Shown: positions 19,641 to 31,879, numbered from the stretch's first letter. The stretch is DNA of 64,000 bases from Cephalotus follicularis (GCA_001972305.1 BDDD01001461.1:186001-250000), one strand, 5' to 3'. Notes: generated by a model from the sequence alone, not told the origin. Program-made: numbers and translations.

Positions 19641-20450
19641 CTGACATCCTTACCTTCTGAGAGAGATGTGAAGTTTGCTATAGACCTTTTACCCGGGTCG
19701 GCTCCAATATCGACAGCTCCTTACCGAATGGGCCCTCTTGAGCTAAAGGAATTGAAAGTGCAATTACAGGAATTGTTGGATAAATGTTTCATCAGACCCA
19801 GTGTATCCCCCTGGGGAGCACCGGTCTTGTTTGTCAAGAAGAAGGATGGATCCCTGAGAATGTGTATTGATTAGCGGTAGTTGAACAAAGTGACAGTCAA
19901 GAACAAGTATCCACTGTCGCACATCGATGATCTGTTTGATCAGCTAAAGGGGTCTTTAGTGTTTTCTAAGTTGGATCTAAGATCCGGATATCGTCAGCTC
20001 TGAGTTAGGACAGAGGATATTCCGAAGACTGCTTTCAGATCACGATATGCACACTACGAATTCGTCGTGATGCCCTTCGGGGTGACCAATGCCCCTGCAG
20101 CATTTATGAGCTTGATGAATAAGATATTCAGTCCATATCTTGACCAGTTCATAGTGGTGTTCATTGATGACATCTTAATATACTCGAAGTCCATGGAAGA
20201 ACATGGTGAACACCTGCACTTGGCATTGCATACTCTCAGAGACCATCAGTTGTATGCCAAGTTCAGTAAAAGTGAATTCTAGTTATCAGATGTGACATTC
20301 CTTGGTCATGTTATATCCAGTGCAGGATTTTCAGTAGATCCTACAAAGATCGAAGCAGTGAAGAGTTGGCAGGATACTACCGTCAGTTTGTAGAAGGCTT
20401 TTCAAAAATAGCAACACCTCTGACTAGATTGACATAGAAGAATGTATCTT
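19640..20450 (+). pseudogene. pol: Element B reverse transcriptase (dead, 46-bp deletion)
   Basis: [64 protein letters not shown] and the catalytic [11 protein letters not shown] (about 20161-20193) are all readable. Stops lie at 19872, 19878, about 20002, 20280 and about 20437. Relative to D, 46 bp are missing at about 20369 between two TGG triplets, which shifts the frame. Confidence 0.92.
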
Positions 20451-20452
20451 TT

Positions 20453-20910
20453 GTGTGGGATGATGCTTGTGAATGGAGTTTCCAAGAGTTGAAGCATCGC
20501 CTGACTACTGCGCCAATCCTAGCCTTACCAGAAGGCAACGAAGGTTTCGTTGTATACAGTGACGCATCAGGCAGTGCCCTGGGATGTGTCCTTATGCAGA
20601 ATGGAAGGGTGATCGCATACGCCTCAAGGAAGCTAAAGTCCCATGAAGAAAACTATCCTACTCACGATCTTGAGTTAGCTGCGATAGTGTTCGCTTTGCG
20701 TAAATGGAGGCATTATCTATATGGTACCAAGTTCGAGGTGTATACCGATCACAAGAGTCTAAAGTACCTGTTTTCACAGAAGGACCTGAATATGAGACAA
20801 CGCAGATGGATGGAGTTGCTTAATGACTATAACTGTGAAATAAAATACCATCCAGGGAAAGCTAATGTGGTTGCAGATGCCCTTAGTCATCGATTAGCTT
20901 TCCTAACCAT
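20453..20910 (+). pseudogene. pol: Element B RNase H
   Basis: Intact-looking domain at the start of the 386-residue open frame 20453-21613: [75 protein letters not shown]. The element as a whole is dead, but this segment retains coding capacity. Confidence 0.9.
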
Positions 20911-22366
20911 TGCTCATATTCAAACACGTCCATGGCTAATGGACCGAATCCGTGAAGCTCAGAGCAACAACGGATATTTGCTTAAGATAACTTTGAGCGA
21001 CAATGGAAGTTTGAAACCGGATTTCTCTGTACAAGGTGATGGATTAATCCGATATCATGACAGAATATGTGTTCCTAATAACAAAGAGCTGAAGGATGAA
21101 CTGTTGACACAAGCGCATCGCTCTAATTTCTCCGTACATCCAGGAAGTACCAAGATGTACCGGGATCTAAAACTGGACTATTGGTGGAACAACATGAAAA
21201 GAGAGATATCAGAATATGTTGCTTCCCATTTGACATGCCAACAGGTTAAAGTAGAACACCAAAGGCCGACAGGATTGTTACAGCCGTTTCCTGTAGAGCA
21301 ATGGAAATGGGAACACATAACGATGGATTTCGTGACAGGACTGCTTGGAACAAGGAATGGCCGTGATGTTATATGGGTAATCGTCGATCGCTTTACTAAG
21401 TCTACACATTTCCTTGCGATCAAGACGAACTTTTCTATCACACGACTAGCAAATCTGTATATTGCTGAAATTTTAAGGCACCATGGAGTACCACTCAGCG
21501 TGGTGTATGACAGAGACCCCCGTTTTACATCGCGGTTTTGGAGAAAACTGCAGGAAGCATTTGGTACTCAGCTGAACTTTAGCACAGCTTTCCACCCCCA
21601 GACTGATGGATAGTCTGAGAGGACTATACAGACTCTGGAAGACATACTACGGGCGTGTGTTTTGGATTGGGGAGGTAGCTGGGAAGACCATCTACCCTTA
21701 GTAGAGTTCTCGTACAACAAAAATTTTCGTGCCAGTATTGGTATGGCGCCGTTCGAGGCTCTCTATGGAAGAAAATGCAGAACCCCGATCAGTTGGTTCG
21801 AAGTAGGTGAACAGAGTCTCGTGGGACCCAGACTTGTGCAAGACACAGTTGAGAAGGCAAAGGTTATCTGGGAAAGCCTCCGTACAACACAAAGCTGACA
21901 GAACAGTTATGCAGATCACCACAGGCGAGAGTTGGAGTTCGCTGTGGGCGATCATGTATTCCTTAAAGTCTCTCCGACTAAAGGAATTATGAGGTTTGAC
22001 AAGAAAAGAAAGTTGACCCCTCGGTTTATAGGACCTTTTGAGATTCTTGAGAGAGTGGGCGTTGTTGCTTATCGACTTGCCTTACCACCCAGCCTACCGG
22101 ATGTGCACAACGTGTTTCATGTTTCGATGCTGCGGAAGTACCATCCCGACCCTTTTCACGTTTTACAATGGGATCCACTGGAGTTGAGAATGGATTTGAG
22201 TTTTGAAGAGATACATATCCAGATTCTCGACCGGCAAGTTCAACAGTTAAGGAACAAGACCATTCCGTTAGTAAATGTATTATGGCAATACCACGGAGTG
22301 GAAGAAGCTACGTGGGAAACAGAAGATGATATGAAAGCTAAATACCCCCAGTTGCTTTCATCCTAG
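20911..22366 (+). pseudogene. pol: Element B integrase and chromodomain
   Basis: Zinc-binding region [15 protein letters not shown] to SHLTCQQVK: the first cysteine of the CLTC motif seen in A is H here. Core residues are in [22 protein letters not shown] and LVEFSYNKNF (D, D, E). Stops are at 21611 (TAG, glutamine codon in D) and 21896. The GPF module ([13 protein letters not shown], about 22022) and the chromodomain (NVLWQYHGVEEATWETEDDM, about 22275-22335) end at TAG 22364. Confidence 0.92.
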
Positions 22367-22367
22367 A

Positions 22368-22403
22368 AAATCTCGGGTAGAGATTTATGTAAGGAGGGGA
22401 GGA
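22368..22403 (+). other. Element B stem-loop and polypurine tract
   Basis: AAATCTC (22368-22374) pairs with GAGATTT (22380-22386) two bases after the pol stop codon. AAGGAGGGGAGGA (22391-22403) is the polypurine tract abutting the 3' LTR. Confidence 0.85.
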
Positions 22404-23327
22404 TGTAATAGCCCTAAATATTATAAAGAATTACTATTGGCCTTTGTAATAATTTTCCCACCTTATGGGCTGGGCCTGAATTTTATGATGTATTTATTTG
22501 GGCCGTAATAGAATATAATTTGTGAACTTGGGCTAAAGAGAATATCTTTTTCTTCTTAGGCCGGATTTAAGGGAATAATTGGATTTTTTTTTGGCCTGGA
22601 AGGTAGAAAGTGTAAGTTGGGCTAAGTGAGGGAGGCTGACCCAAGCCCAAGGTTGGCCCTTTACTCGTAAGAATTTCCCACACAATTCTAGATTCTTCCT
22701 TGATGACTGTAAAAGGTGAGAGGGATCTGGAAGCTACACTTTTAGCCATTCTCTTCACCTTTTGTTCCAAAAAAATTGGGAGAGTGAGAGAGTGGGAAGA
22801 ATGAGACAAAGTGGGCGCCATCCATAGAGCCCCCTTATCCCCTGCACCCCAATGGTATAAATACCATTCTCTGGGAACAAGGATTAGTGCAAGGAAGAAA
22901 AATTAGCAAAGCCAAGTGTGTAGCAGACCTCTGCCAAGAAGGAAGTCAGTATTTTTTAGGAGAGGAGAAAGCGTCTCCGTTTTCAACCTTACTCCAGGTA
23001 GGTTGCTCCATGTCCTAGTGCCTACCAGCATGATTGTGTGTGTTGTTTGTCTGCTGAGTGTTATGCAATTGCCTGATTGTTTTATGAAGTATGTGTGTGT
23101 GTTTTATTATTGTAGTATTGCCAGTGTTGATTGTAGTAATTATATTAGTTAAATGAATATTGAACACGTGACCCCGGGCTTGCATTATACGCACAAGGCA
23201 TGCGTGTTATCCCTGTCCATGCATCCCTCAGCACGTAATAGTACATTACGCACAGTGACGCCAATTACAGAGGTGCTGGTCGGAGTGGAGCTTCCCTGGC
23301 CATGTGTCCAGGCATGGTAACTCGACA
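22404..23327 (+). repeat. Element B 3' LTR, first part
   Basis: TGTAATAGCCCTAAATATT start, matching 14891 onward, including the TATA inverted repeat (22851-22868) and donor-like CAG|GTAGGT (22997/22998). It is interrupted by E after CGACA (23323-23327) and resumes at 33171. Confidence 0.94.
23323..23327. repeat. Target site duplication of element E, left copy
   Basis: CGACA, identical to 33166-33170. Confidence 0.93.
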
Positions 23328-23657
23328 TGTCACACCCCGTTATTTCAATCCATCCTTGACAGGCATATATGGTGATATCAGTATTAAACATACATTCTGG
23401 CATTTCATTAAACAGTATATAACAATATGCGGAAGCAGTCAATAAGCCAGAATATAAAGAAACATAAGTCTTCCGCACGCATCCCATACTACCAGCGGTT
23501 ACAGTTAACAATTATCCTTAACATAAGGAATACAATAAAACGAGGTATGAGTCGTTCGTTCATTACAATTCAAATACAGAACATGAATAACAACCTTAAA
23601 AGATAAAAGAAGCTCTCCCAAAGCTTCAGCGGCAAGTTTCGAATGTCCTTGCTCAAT

Positions 23658-25542
23658 CTGTAATGATAGGGGTTAGCCGTTGTCCTCACTTGGCTAAGCA
23701 GGAAGATAGTGTATGCAGAAGAATATATGAATGCAATTATGTATGACAGTTTATATCAAATATCATTTAATAGCCGATATGAGCAAACATGTCAAGTGGC
23801 CATAAACAGTTCATATGCAATAATACCTCACAAGAGTACAATCAATTCATTCAGTCGTTTGGGTGTCACATGTCGCTAACTCCTAGCCCCCAACTGTGCA
23901 CCACCTAACTATCACCCTACACTCCGAGAATGATAGAAAAGGTATCAGTTACTACCGGCGTTGGCGGGTAGTTTAACAGTAATTCTGCAATTGCAGACAG
24001 TAGGAGATACTCTGGCCAACTCCTGGCACCCAGAATCACATCCATAGTCAGTGATAACCTCCATCACCGAACTACGGCAGTAAGCATAGACAATCAATTC
24101 AATCAGTAGTAATATTACATATATAATTTATATGCAATATCAGATGTTTTCTTTAGAAACATATAACAGTTCAGTAATCGTGCATCTCATATGAGGAAAC
24201 GATATCAGTACAGTAGGGGTTTCCGATTCGAAAACAAAACAGTCAGTACCTCTCATGTGGAGGAAAACAGTAGTTTATCTTAACAATAAACTTCTTTTGA
24301 AAATGATAGTAAGTTATCATAATTTTGGGTTCAAGTCCCATAAACGGTTTCAATCTTTAAAATATCAGTAGTAGCGGTGTTAATAGCACCAAACAGTATG
24401 TATATACTAATATAAGTAGTATATACGGTAACATTAATCAAAACAGTAGTTTTGTAATCAATAGTCCCATTTGGAAATGATGTTTAAACCATAATTTGTA
24501 CATGTAGTACTTAGTTCGATCAATCATTGAAATATCAGTAAATAATGATGTTAACAACATCAACCAGTAGGTATATACTAACATAAGTAGTATATGCAGT
24601 AATATTAACTCAAACAGTAGTTTTCATAAATCATAACATTCACTTGGAATGGTGTTTAAGCCATAAATTGTGCATATAGCACATAATTCGTTCGATCAGT
24701 GAAATTTCAGTAGTAATGATGTTATCTAACATCCAACAGTATGTATTATATGATGGTATCATATACAAATCAGTAGCAATGTAATTCAGCAGCAATTTCA
24801 TTGATGTTATGCAATTTTCTGCCCAGAACAGTCGACTGCCTCAAGAACCAGTCGACTGTTGGGTTGAGTAGTCGACTGCTTTGGGTGGCAGTCGACTGGT
24901 TTTGCCCAGAAATGCAGGCAGACAGTTTTGTGTAATGCCATTTCAATGCCAAATCAGTCCAATGCAAGTAGAAATTAACATACATATAGTGCATGATCAT
25001 ATCTTCCAAAACATAACACTACCCCTACCTCAATTTGCTATCCCAAGATCAATTGAATGATCTTTCTCTTTAAAGCTTCCAAGCCTTTTCCGACCAATCT
25101 TCAATCCAATCCTTTTAATCTCAGCAAGTTACAATCTAAACATGTATGTTATGGATACATGCAATCAGTTTCAGTGGATTCAGTAATCATTCATAACCAT
25201 TCCAATCGGTAGCTTAATTCATTAGTTTATTAAGCATATATCAATTCCCTTTTATCACCATTATGCATTTCCACTATCTTAATTCATTTCCTCTTAGTGA
25301 TCAGTAGGTGTATCTATATATTCATGAGTAATTCAGTAGCTTATCATGGCACTAACAACAACCTTCTAACCAATTTAGAGATTGCATATTCATTTACTTG
25401 AACTAATGTGCCATATTGCATATCACTTCCATAAATCCTAGAAGATGTTTAATCAATCATGTTAACAGGAGATTAAACCTTCATCTAGATACATTACTGT
25501 TGGATTATAACACCACATTAACAGGTTCGGATTGGAACTTAC
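23658..25542 (-). other. Candidate leader intron inside E 3' LTR
   Basis: The donor GTAAGT (25537-25542, - strand) is a strong consensus. The acceptor CATTACAG|ATTGA lies at 23658 with CTAAC just upstream. In the 5' LTR copy the acceptor CAG reads CAT (about 30639), so a transcript from that LTR would lack this acceptor. A second donor-like GAG|GTAGGGG lies at about 25030. Confidence 0.4.
24829..24898. repeat. Four CAGTCGACTG palindromes at exact 20-bp spacing (E 3' LTR)
   Basis: Perfect 10-bp palindromes start at 24829, 24849 and 24889; the unit at 24869 is TAGTCGACTG. The 10-bp linkers are unrelated to each other, so only the palindromes and spacing are conserved. Confidence 0.92.
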
Positions 25543-25756
25543 CAGGAAATGCTCAAGCTTCACTTTTCCTTCTTTGAGCTTCAACTTCAAATTCCTCCAA
25601 TGTAAGCTCTCAATCAAAACTCTCAGCAATTCTCTTTAATGTTCAGTGTTTCTAACACTCCCAAATAGTAAGAATTGGACAATTAATTCAATTAAAATGT
25701 ATATTTATTATAATAATGGAAATCAATATACATTAATTGAATTTGCAGTTATTACA

Positions 25757-25792
25757 TTCCTCCCTCCTTAAAGAAAATTCGTCCTCGAATTT
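25757..25792 (-). other. Element E polypurine tract and stem-loop
   Basis: - strand TAAGGAGGGAGGAA (25757-25770) abuts the LTR. AAATTCG and CGAATTT (25792-25786 and 25781-25775) form a perfect 7-bp stem around AGGA, downstream of the pol stop. Confidence 0.85.
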
Positions 25793-25802
25793 AGCCTTTA
25801 CA

Positions 25803-27130
25803 TTACATTTCAAAAAGTTGGGGAAATGTCTCCCTCATTTCTTCCTCACGTTCCCACGTAGCCTCCTCCGCTCCGTGAAAATGCCACAACACCTTGACCA
25901 TAGGGATGGCCTTGTTCCTTAGAACCTTTTCCGTGCGATCCATAATCCTCGTTGGCCTTTCTTCATAAGTCAGCCTCGGGCTAATGAATCCAGGGTCGTA
26001 GCTCAAAATGTGAGATGGGTCGGGTATGTATTTCCGTAACATGGAAACATGAAATTTGTTATGCACATCCGACAAGCTAGGTGGTAGTGCAATCTGGTAT
26101 GCTACCTCCCCCACTCTATCCAGTATCTCGTAAGGTCCAATATACCTTGGAGCTAACTTCCCCTTGAGGCCAAAACGGTATATCCCCTTCGAAGGCGAGA
26201 TCTTCAGGAAAACATGATCTCCCTTCTCAAACTCTAGCTTTCTTCTCTTGCTGTCGGTGTAACTCTTCTGCCGACTCTATGCAGCTAGCAGTCTTTTCTT
26301 GATCATCTCCACTTTATCAGTGGTCTCTTGCACCAAGTCCGGTCCCAGCACCTGTCGCTCACCTACCTCATCCTAACAAATAGGTGATCTGCATTTTCTC
26401 CCGTATAAGGCTTCATAGGGAGCCATTCCGATGCTGGTATGGAAACTATTGTTGTAGGAGAACTCAATCAAGGCTAGATGATCCTCCCAACTCCCAGTAA
26501 AATCAATCATGCAAGCCCGTAACATATCCTCCAGAGTCTGGATCGTTCTCTCGGACTGTCCGTCAGTCTGTGGGTGAAATGCAGTGCTGAAACTCAAGGT
26601 GGTTCCCATAGCTATTTGGAACTTCTTCCAGAACCTTGATGTAAATCTAGCATCTCGGTCGCAGACAATACTGACCGGCACCCCATGCAATCTCACTATC
26701 TCCCGGACATATAATCGAGCAAGCTTCTCGATAGAATATGTCATGTTCATCGGAAGAAAGTGTGCGGACTTAGTAAGTCTGTCCACAACAACCCATACGG
26801 CATCATGCTGATTCCGTGACCTCGGCAATCCTGACACAAAGTCCATGGTCACGTGACTGTACCTCGATTTGTGAGCTTGTTGCAGTAGCTCATTCTTGAT
26901 AGTCTCATCATCAGGTACACATATCCTTCCCCGAAACCTCAGTATGCCATCAGTATGTACGGAGAACTCAGAATCAGTGTCAAGGTTCTCACGAACACTC
27001 CACAAATCGGTATCACTATACTGAGCAGTCAAAATACGCTCAAGAAGTTCCGGTTGTGCTCTCATACTTGCCACAATCACACCTCGGGAAACCATGAACG
27101 AATTCCATCTCTGAAATTCCTCCAATAGGT
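25803..27130 (-). pseudogene. pol: Element E integrase (zinc domain deleted) and chromodomain
   Basis: The catalytic core is readable ([33 protein letters not shown]). Upstream, the translation passes directly from AHKSRYS to HVTMDF at about 26855: about 60 residues holding HPG and the CLTC half of the H2C2 zinc finger are missing in frame. TAG codons near 26372 and 26278 precede the terminal frame 25803-26114 with the chromodomain ([20 protein letters not shown]). The loss should disable integrase multimer function. Confidence 0.93.
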
Positions 27131-27640
27131 TCCACTGTGAAACCATAGCTCCCGCAATCATCGCCTTGCGACTCAGCGCATCAGCTACTACATTTGCCTT
27201 CCCCAGGTGGTACTGAATATTACAGTTATAGTCATTGAAGAACTCCACCCATCGTCTCTGTCTCATGTTGAGCTCCTTCTGGGAAAACAAGTATTTTAAG
27301 CTCTTGTGGTCAGTAAAAATTTCGAACTGTGCTCCATAGAGATAGTGCCTCCATTTCTGTAAAGCAAATACTATGGCTGCCAGTTCCAGATCGTGTACGG
27401 GATAGTTTTCCTCGTACGGCTTCAGCTTCCTCGATGCGTATGCTATCACCCTGCCATGTTGCATCAGAACGCATCCCAATCCTTTCCCAGAAGCATCAGT
27501 GTAGACAGTAAATCCCTCATTACCCTCAGGTAATGCTAGCACTGGAGCCGAAATCAACCGACTCTTCAACTCCTGGAAACTTGCCTCGCAAGACTCGTCC
27601 CACACAAAGCTGGACTTCTTCTGCGTCAACTGTGTCAGCG
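27131..27640 (-). pseudogene. pol: Element E RNase H
   Basis: Part of the 590-residue open frame 26373-28145: [79 protein letters not shown]. No lesion seen within the domain. Confidence 0.9.
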
Positions 27641-28553
27641 GTGCAGCAAGTTTTGAGAATCCCTCGATGAATCTGCGGTAATAGCCAGCCAATCCCAAGA
27701 AACTACGCACCTCCGTAACGTTTCTCGGTTGGGTCCAATCAACAATGCTCTCAATCTTCGAAGGATCCACTGACAATCCTTCACTCGACACTATGTGACC
27801 TAAGAAAGTCACATGATCTAGCCAAAATTCGCACTTGCTGAATTTGGCGTACAGCTGTTCCTTCCGTAATACCTGCAATACAATCTGTAAATGCTGCATG
27901 TGTTCCTCAACGCTCTCTGAGTAGATCAAGATGTCATCTAAAAATATCACAACAAACTGATCAAGATAAGGTTGGAACACTCTGTTCATTAGACACATAA
28001 AAGCTGCAAGAGCATTCGTTAAACCAAATGGCAATATCAGAAACTCGTAGTGCCCATATCTGGTTCGGAATGCAGTCTTCTCCACATCACCTTCTCGGAT
28101 CCTCAGTTGATGATAGCCTGTTCTTAAGTCAAGCTTGGAGAACACAGTCGAGCCTTGTAACTAGTCGAACAATTCCTCAATATGTGACAGAGGATATTTG
28201 TTCTTCACCGTCACTTGATTCAGCAGTCTGTAATCAATGCATAACCGCATCGATCCATCCTTCTTCTTCACAAACAGAACCGGTGCTCCCCATGGTGACA
28301 CACTTGGTCTGATAAATCCTTTGTCAAGGTAGTCCTGCAGTTGAACTTTTAACTCCTTCAGTTCGGTAGGAGCCATTCGGTATGGTGCTTTTGATATAGG
28401 GGCAATCCCAGGCTGTAGTTCAATACTGAACTCAATATCTCTCTCCGGTGGCAGTGAAGTGAGATCATCGGGAAATACATCAGGAAAATCACATACGACT
28501 GGAACTTGCTCTATACTCGGCGTACCTTTCGTATGATCAATCACATACGCCAA
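27641..28553 (-). pseudogene. pol: Element E reverse transcriptase (one stop)
   Basis: [68 protein letters not shown] and the catalytic [11 protein letters not shown] (about 27920). A TAG at about 28160 (expected glutamine) is the only break visible in RT. Confidence 0.92.
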
Positions 28554-28589
28554 ATAGCCTTCACACCCTTGCTTGAGATACTTATGTGC

Positions 28590-29010
28590 TCAGGTATATG
28601 AAATGATCGGAGCAGTAACATTCTTCTCTCCGATAAACTTGCACTCTGTCCCATCTTTCAAGTAGAATGTCATCATCTTGTTGTAGCAATCAACACAAGC
28701 ATGATGAGCATATAACCAATCCATCCCCAAGATTACATCAAAATCTCGGATAGGCAACACTATCAGGTCAGCGGATAATTTAATCCCAGCTAACATGATT
28801 TCACAGTCATTCAGAACAGTATCGGATAAAAGACAAGTACCCGCAGGAGTACTCACCTCCAAAACATATGGCAATCTAGCAGTTAGACCATGCAACTTGC
28901 AAGCAAAACTAGATGCAATAAAAGAATGTGTTGCACCAGGGTCAATCAACGCATGTGCTAATATGCCAGATATGTAAATGGTACCTCCCACAACAGTAGT
29001 GGATTCTGGC
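28590..29010 (-). pseudogene. pol: Element E aspartic protease
   Basis: ALIDPGATHSFIASSF (about 28905-28950) and VILGMDWLYAHHACVDCYNK (about 28690-28750). The motif is DPG, not DTG, as in B. A TGA at about 28588 separates it from RT. Confidence 0.88.
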
Positions 29011-30205
29011 ACGTCACCTTTAGATAAGGTGTAGACCCTACCTTTCATGATCCCCTTTCCGGTGTCCTTCTGCGGTTGAGCTGCCGCAACACTACCACTC
29101 GCACCAGCACTCCCCTGTTGGCTGCGTGCATGATCTCTAATCATTGGACATTTACTCAGCATGTGATCTTGCGCACCACATCTCAAACACTTCCCCATTT
29201 TCTTCCAGCATTCGGCCTCATCATGGTTCTGACGACCGCAAAAAGTACATCCACTGGCGTTCTGCTGACTGTTTCGGCCAGGTGTCCTTGATCGTGTGCG
29301 TCGAGACCCACCTTGCCCTCTGTTATCAGACTTGTTTGATCTAGCAGGATTATTACTTCCCTGCCCTTGTGACTGTACGGCCCTTGATTGAGTAGCTCGA
29401 GACCGTTCTGTCCTTCTCTCATTAGCATCTTCCTCGAGAATCATTGCCCTCTCAGCAACTTCAACAAAAGATGTAAGCTGCAGCGCCAACAGTTTGGATC
29501 TGATATCAGGTCGAAGGCCTTTTAGGAACCTCCGGATCATCCATGACTCTCCCTCTACTAGATAAGGCGTGTGTCTGGCCAGCTCTATAAATCAAATCTG
29601 GTACTGAGCTACCGTCATGTCTCCTTGACGTAGCTCCATCAGATCTGTCTCCCATCTGTCACGCTCTATCTGCGGTACATAAGCATCCAGAAACTCGGAC
29701 TGAAATCTGTCCCAAGTTCTGTTGAGTCCACGGGATTCCCATTTAGTTCTGTTCTCTCCCACCAGTACGTCGCTTCGCCCCATAGGCGGTACACAGCAAA
29801 ACTGAGCTTCTGCTCATCAGTACAGTCTAGAGCAGTAAATATCTTCTCCAGATCTCGAATCCATCGCTCAGCTGCAGTGGCATTCAGCTCGCCATTAAAG
29901 GTCGGAGGATTCTGTCGCATGAACCGCTCCAGATCTCGGCCAAATCCGCCTGCATGACAAGCATCCGGTGCTGGTTGATATGCCCGGTTAGCCTCATACA
30001 TCTGTCGGATCTGCTCCATGTTTGCTGCATTTGATTGCATTTGCTGTCGGAAGAGATCAGCCAGGTTATCAAAATTACTCCGCTCCTCATGGACTGGAGG
30101 AACGTTCACCTCTTCATTCATTTGCGGAAAATTTTCGGGTACGGGCGGAGCATTGAATCCGTCGTTGGCTCTACGCCTTCCCCTCCGTCCTCTTCTTGGA
30201 TCCAT
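29011..30205 (-). pseudogene. gag: Element E gag (frameshifted)
   Basis: ATG at 30205 opens a basic N-terminus (MDPRRGRRGRRRAND). The capsid motif PTFNGELNATAAERWIRDLE lies at about 29850-29910. A small indel near 29750 shifts the frame, and a TGA near 29590 follows DMTVAQYQI. Two CCHC knuckles (CTFCGRQNHDEAEC, CLRCGAQDHMLSKC) lie at about 29145-29255, preceded by an R/S/Q-rich linker. It is otherwise the best preserved gag here. Confidence 0.92.
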
Positions 30206-30293
30206 TTAGTTTCCTATATGGAATGACAAAAATCATTAGGAAACATTTCATTAATTTCCGAGAAACTTATCCCAGCTAGCATATATGGAATAT

Positions 30294-30305
30294 ACTCTGA
30301 TACCA
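30294..30305 (-). other. Element E primer-binding site
   Basis: - strand TGGTATCAGAGT, one base off the usual TGGTATCAGAGC, three bases after the 5' LTR end. Confidence 0.93.
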
Positions 30306-31809
30306 TGCTGTCACACCCCGTTATTTCAATCCATCCTTGACAGGCATATATGGTGATATCAGTATTAAACATGCATTCCGGCATTTCATTAAACAGTATA
30401 TAACAATATGCGGAAGCAGTCAATAAGCCAGAATATAAAGAAACATAAGTCTTTCACACGCATCCCATACTACGTGCGGTTACAGTCAACAATTATCCTT
30501 AACATAAGGAATACAATAAAACGAGGTATGATTCGTTCGTTCATTACAATTCAAATACAGAACATGAATAACAACCTTAAAAGATAAAAGAAGCTCTCCC
30601 AAAGCTTCAGCGGCAAGTTTCGAATGTCCTTGCTCAATATGTAATGATAGGGGTTAGCCGTTGTCCTCACTTGGCTAAGCAGGAAGATAGTGTATGCAGA
30701 AGAATATATGAATGCAATTATGTATGACAGTTTATATCAAATATCATTTAATAGCCGATATGAGCAAACATGTCAAGTGGCCATAAACAGTTCATATGCA
30801 ATAATACCTCACAAGAGTACAATCAATTCATTCAGTCGTTTGGGTGTCACATGTCGCTAACTCCTAGCCCCCAACTGTGCACCACCTAACTATCACCCTA
30901 CACTCCGAGAATGATAGAAAAGGTATCAGTTACTACCGGTGTTGGCGGGTAGTTTAACAGTAATTCTGCAATTGCAGACAGTAGGAGATACTCTGGCCAA
31001 CTCCTGGCACCCAGAATCACATCCATAGTCAGTGATAACCTCCATCACCGAACTACGGCAGTAAGCATAGACAATCAATTCAATCAGTAGTAATATTACA
31101 TATATAATTTATATGCAATATCAGATGTTTTCTTTAGAAACATATAACAGTTCAGTAATCGTGCATCTCATATGAGGAAACGATATCAGTACAGTAGGGG
31201 TTTCCGATTCGAAAACAAAACAGTCAGTACCTCTCATGTGGAGGAAAACAGTAGTTTATCTTAACAATAAACTTCTTTTGAAAATGATAGTAAGTTATCA
31301 TAATTTTGGGTTCAAGTCCCATAAACGGTTTCAATCTTTAAAATATCAGTAGTAGCGGTGTTAATAGCACCAAACAGTATGTATATACTAATATAAGTAG
31401 TATATACGGTAACATTAATCAAAACAGTAGTTTTGTAATCAATAGTCCCATTTGGAAATGATGTTTAAACCATAATTTGTACATGTAGTACTTAGTTCGA
31501 TCAATCATTGAAATATCAGTAAATAATGATGTTAACAACATCAACCAGTAGGTATATACTAACATAAGTAGTATATGCAGTAATATTAACTCAAACAGTA
31601 GTTTTCATTAATCATAACATTCACTTGGAATGGTGTTTAAGCCATAAATTGTGCATATAGCACATAATTCGTTCGATCAGTGAAATTTCAGTAGTAATGA
31701 TGTTATCTAACATCCAACAGTATGTATTATATGATGGTATCATATACAAATCAGTAGCAATGTAATTCAGCAGCAATTTCATTGATGTTATGCAATTTTC
31801 TGCCCAGAA

Positions 31810-31879
31810 CAGTCGACTGCCTCAAGAACCAGTCGACTGTTGGGTTGAGTAGTCGACTGCTTTGGGTGGCAGTCGACTG
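31810..31879. repeat. Four CAGTCGACTG palindromes at 20-bp spacing (E 5' LTR)
   Basis: Starts at 31810, 31830, 31850 and 31870, identical to the set at 24829. Confidence 0.92.

Larger units (their letters stand above)
23328..25756 (-). repeat. Element E 3' LTR (2.43 kb)
   Basis: + strand TGTCACACCCCG to GCAGTTATTACA. In element orientation it contains donor-like CTG|GTAAGT at 25543/25542, four 20-bp-spaced CAGTCGACTG units (24829-24898), GGCTAAC, and acceptor-like CCCTATCATTACAG ending at 23658. It lacks the 428-bp segment present in the other LTR (junction at about 25660). Confidence 0.95.
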
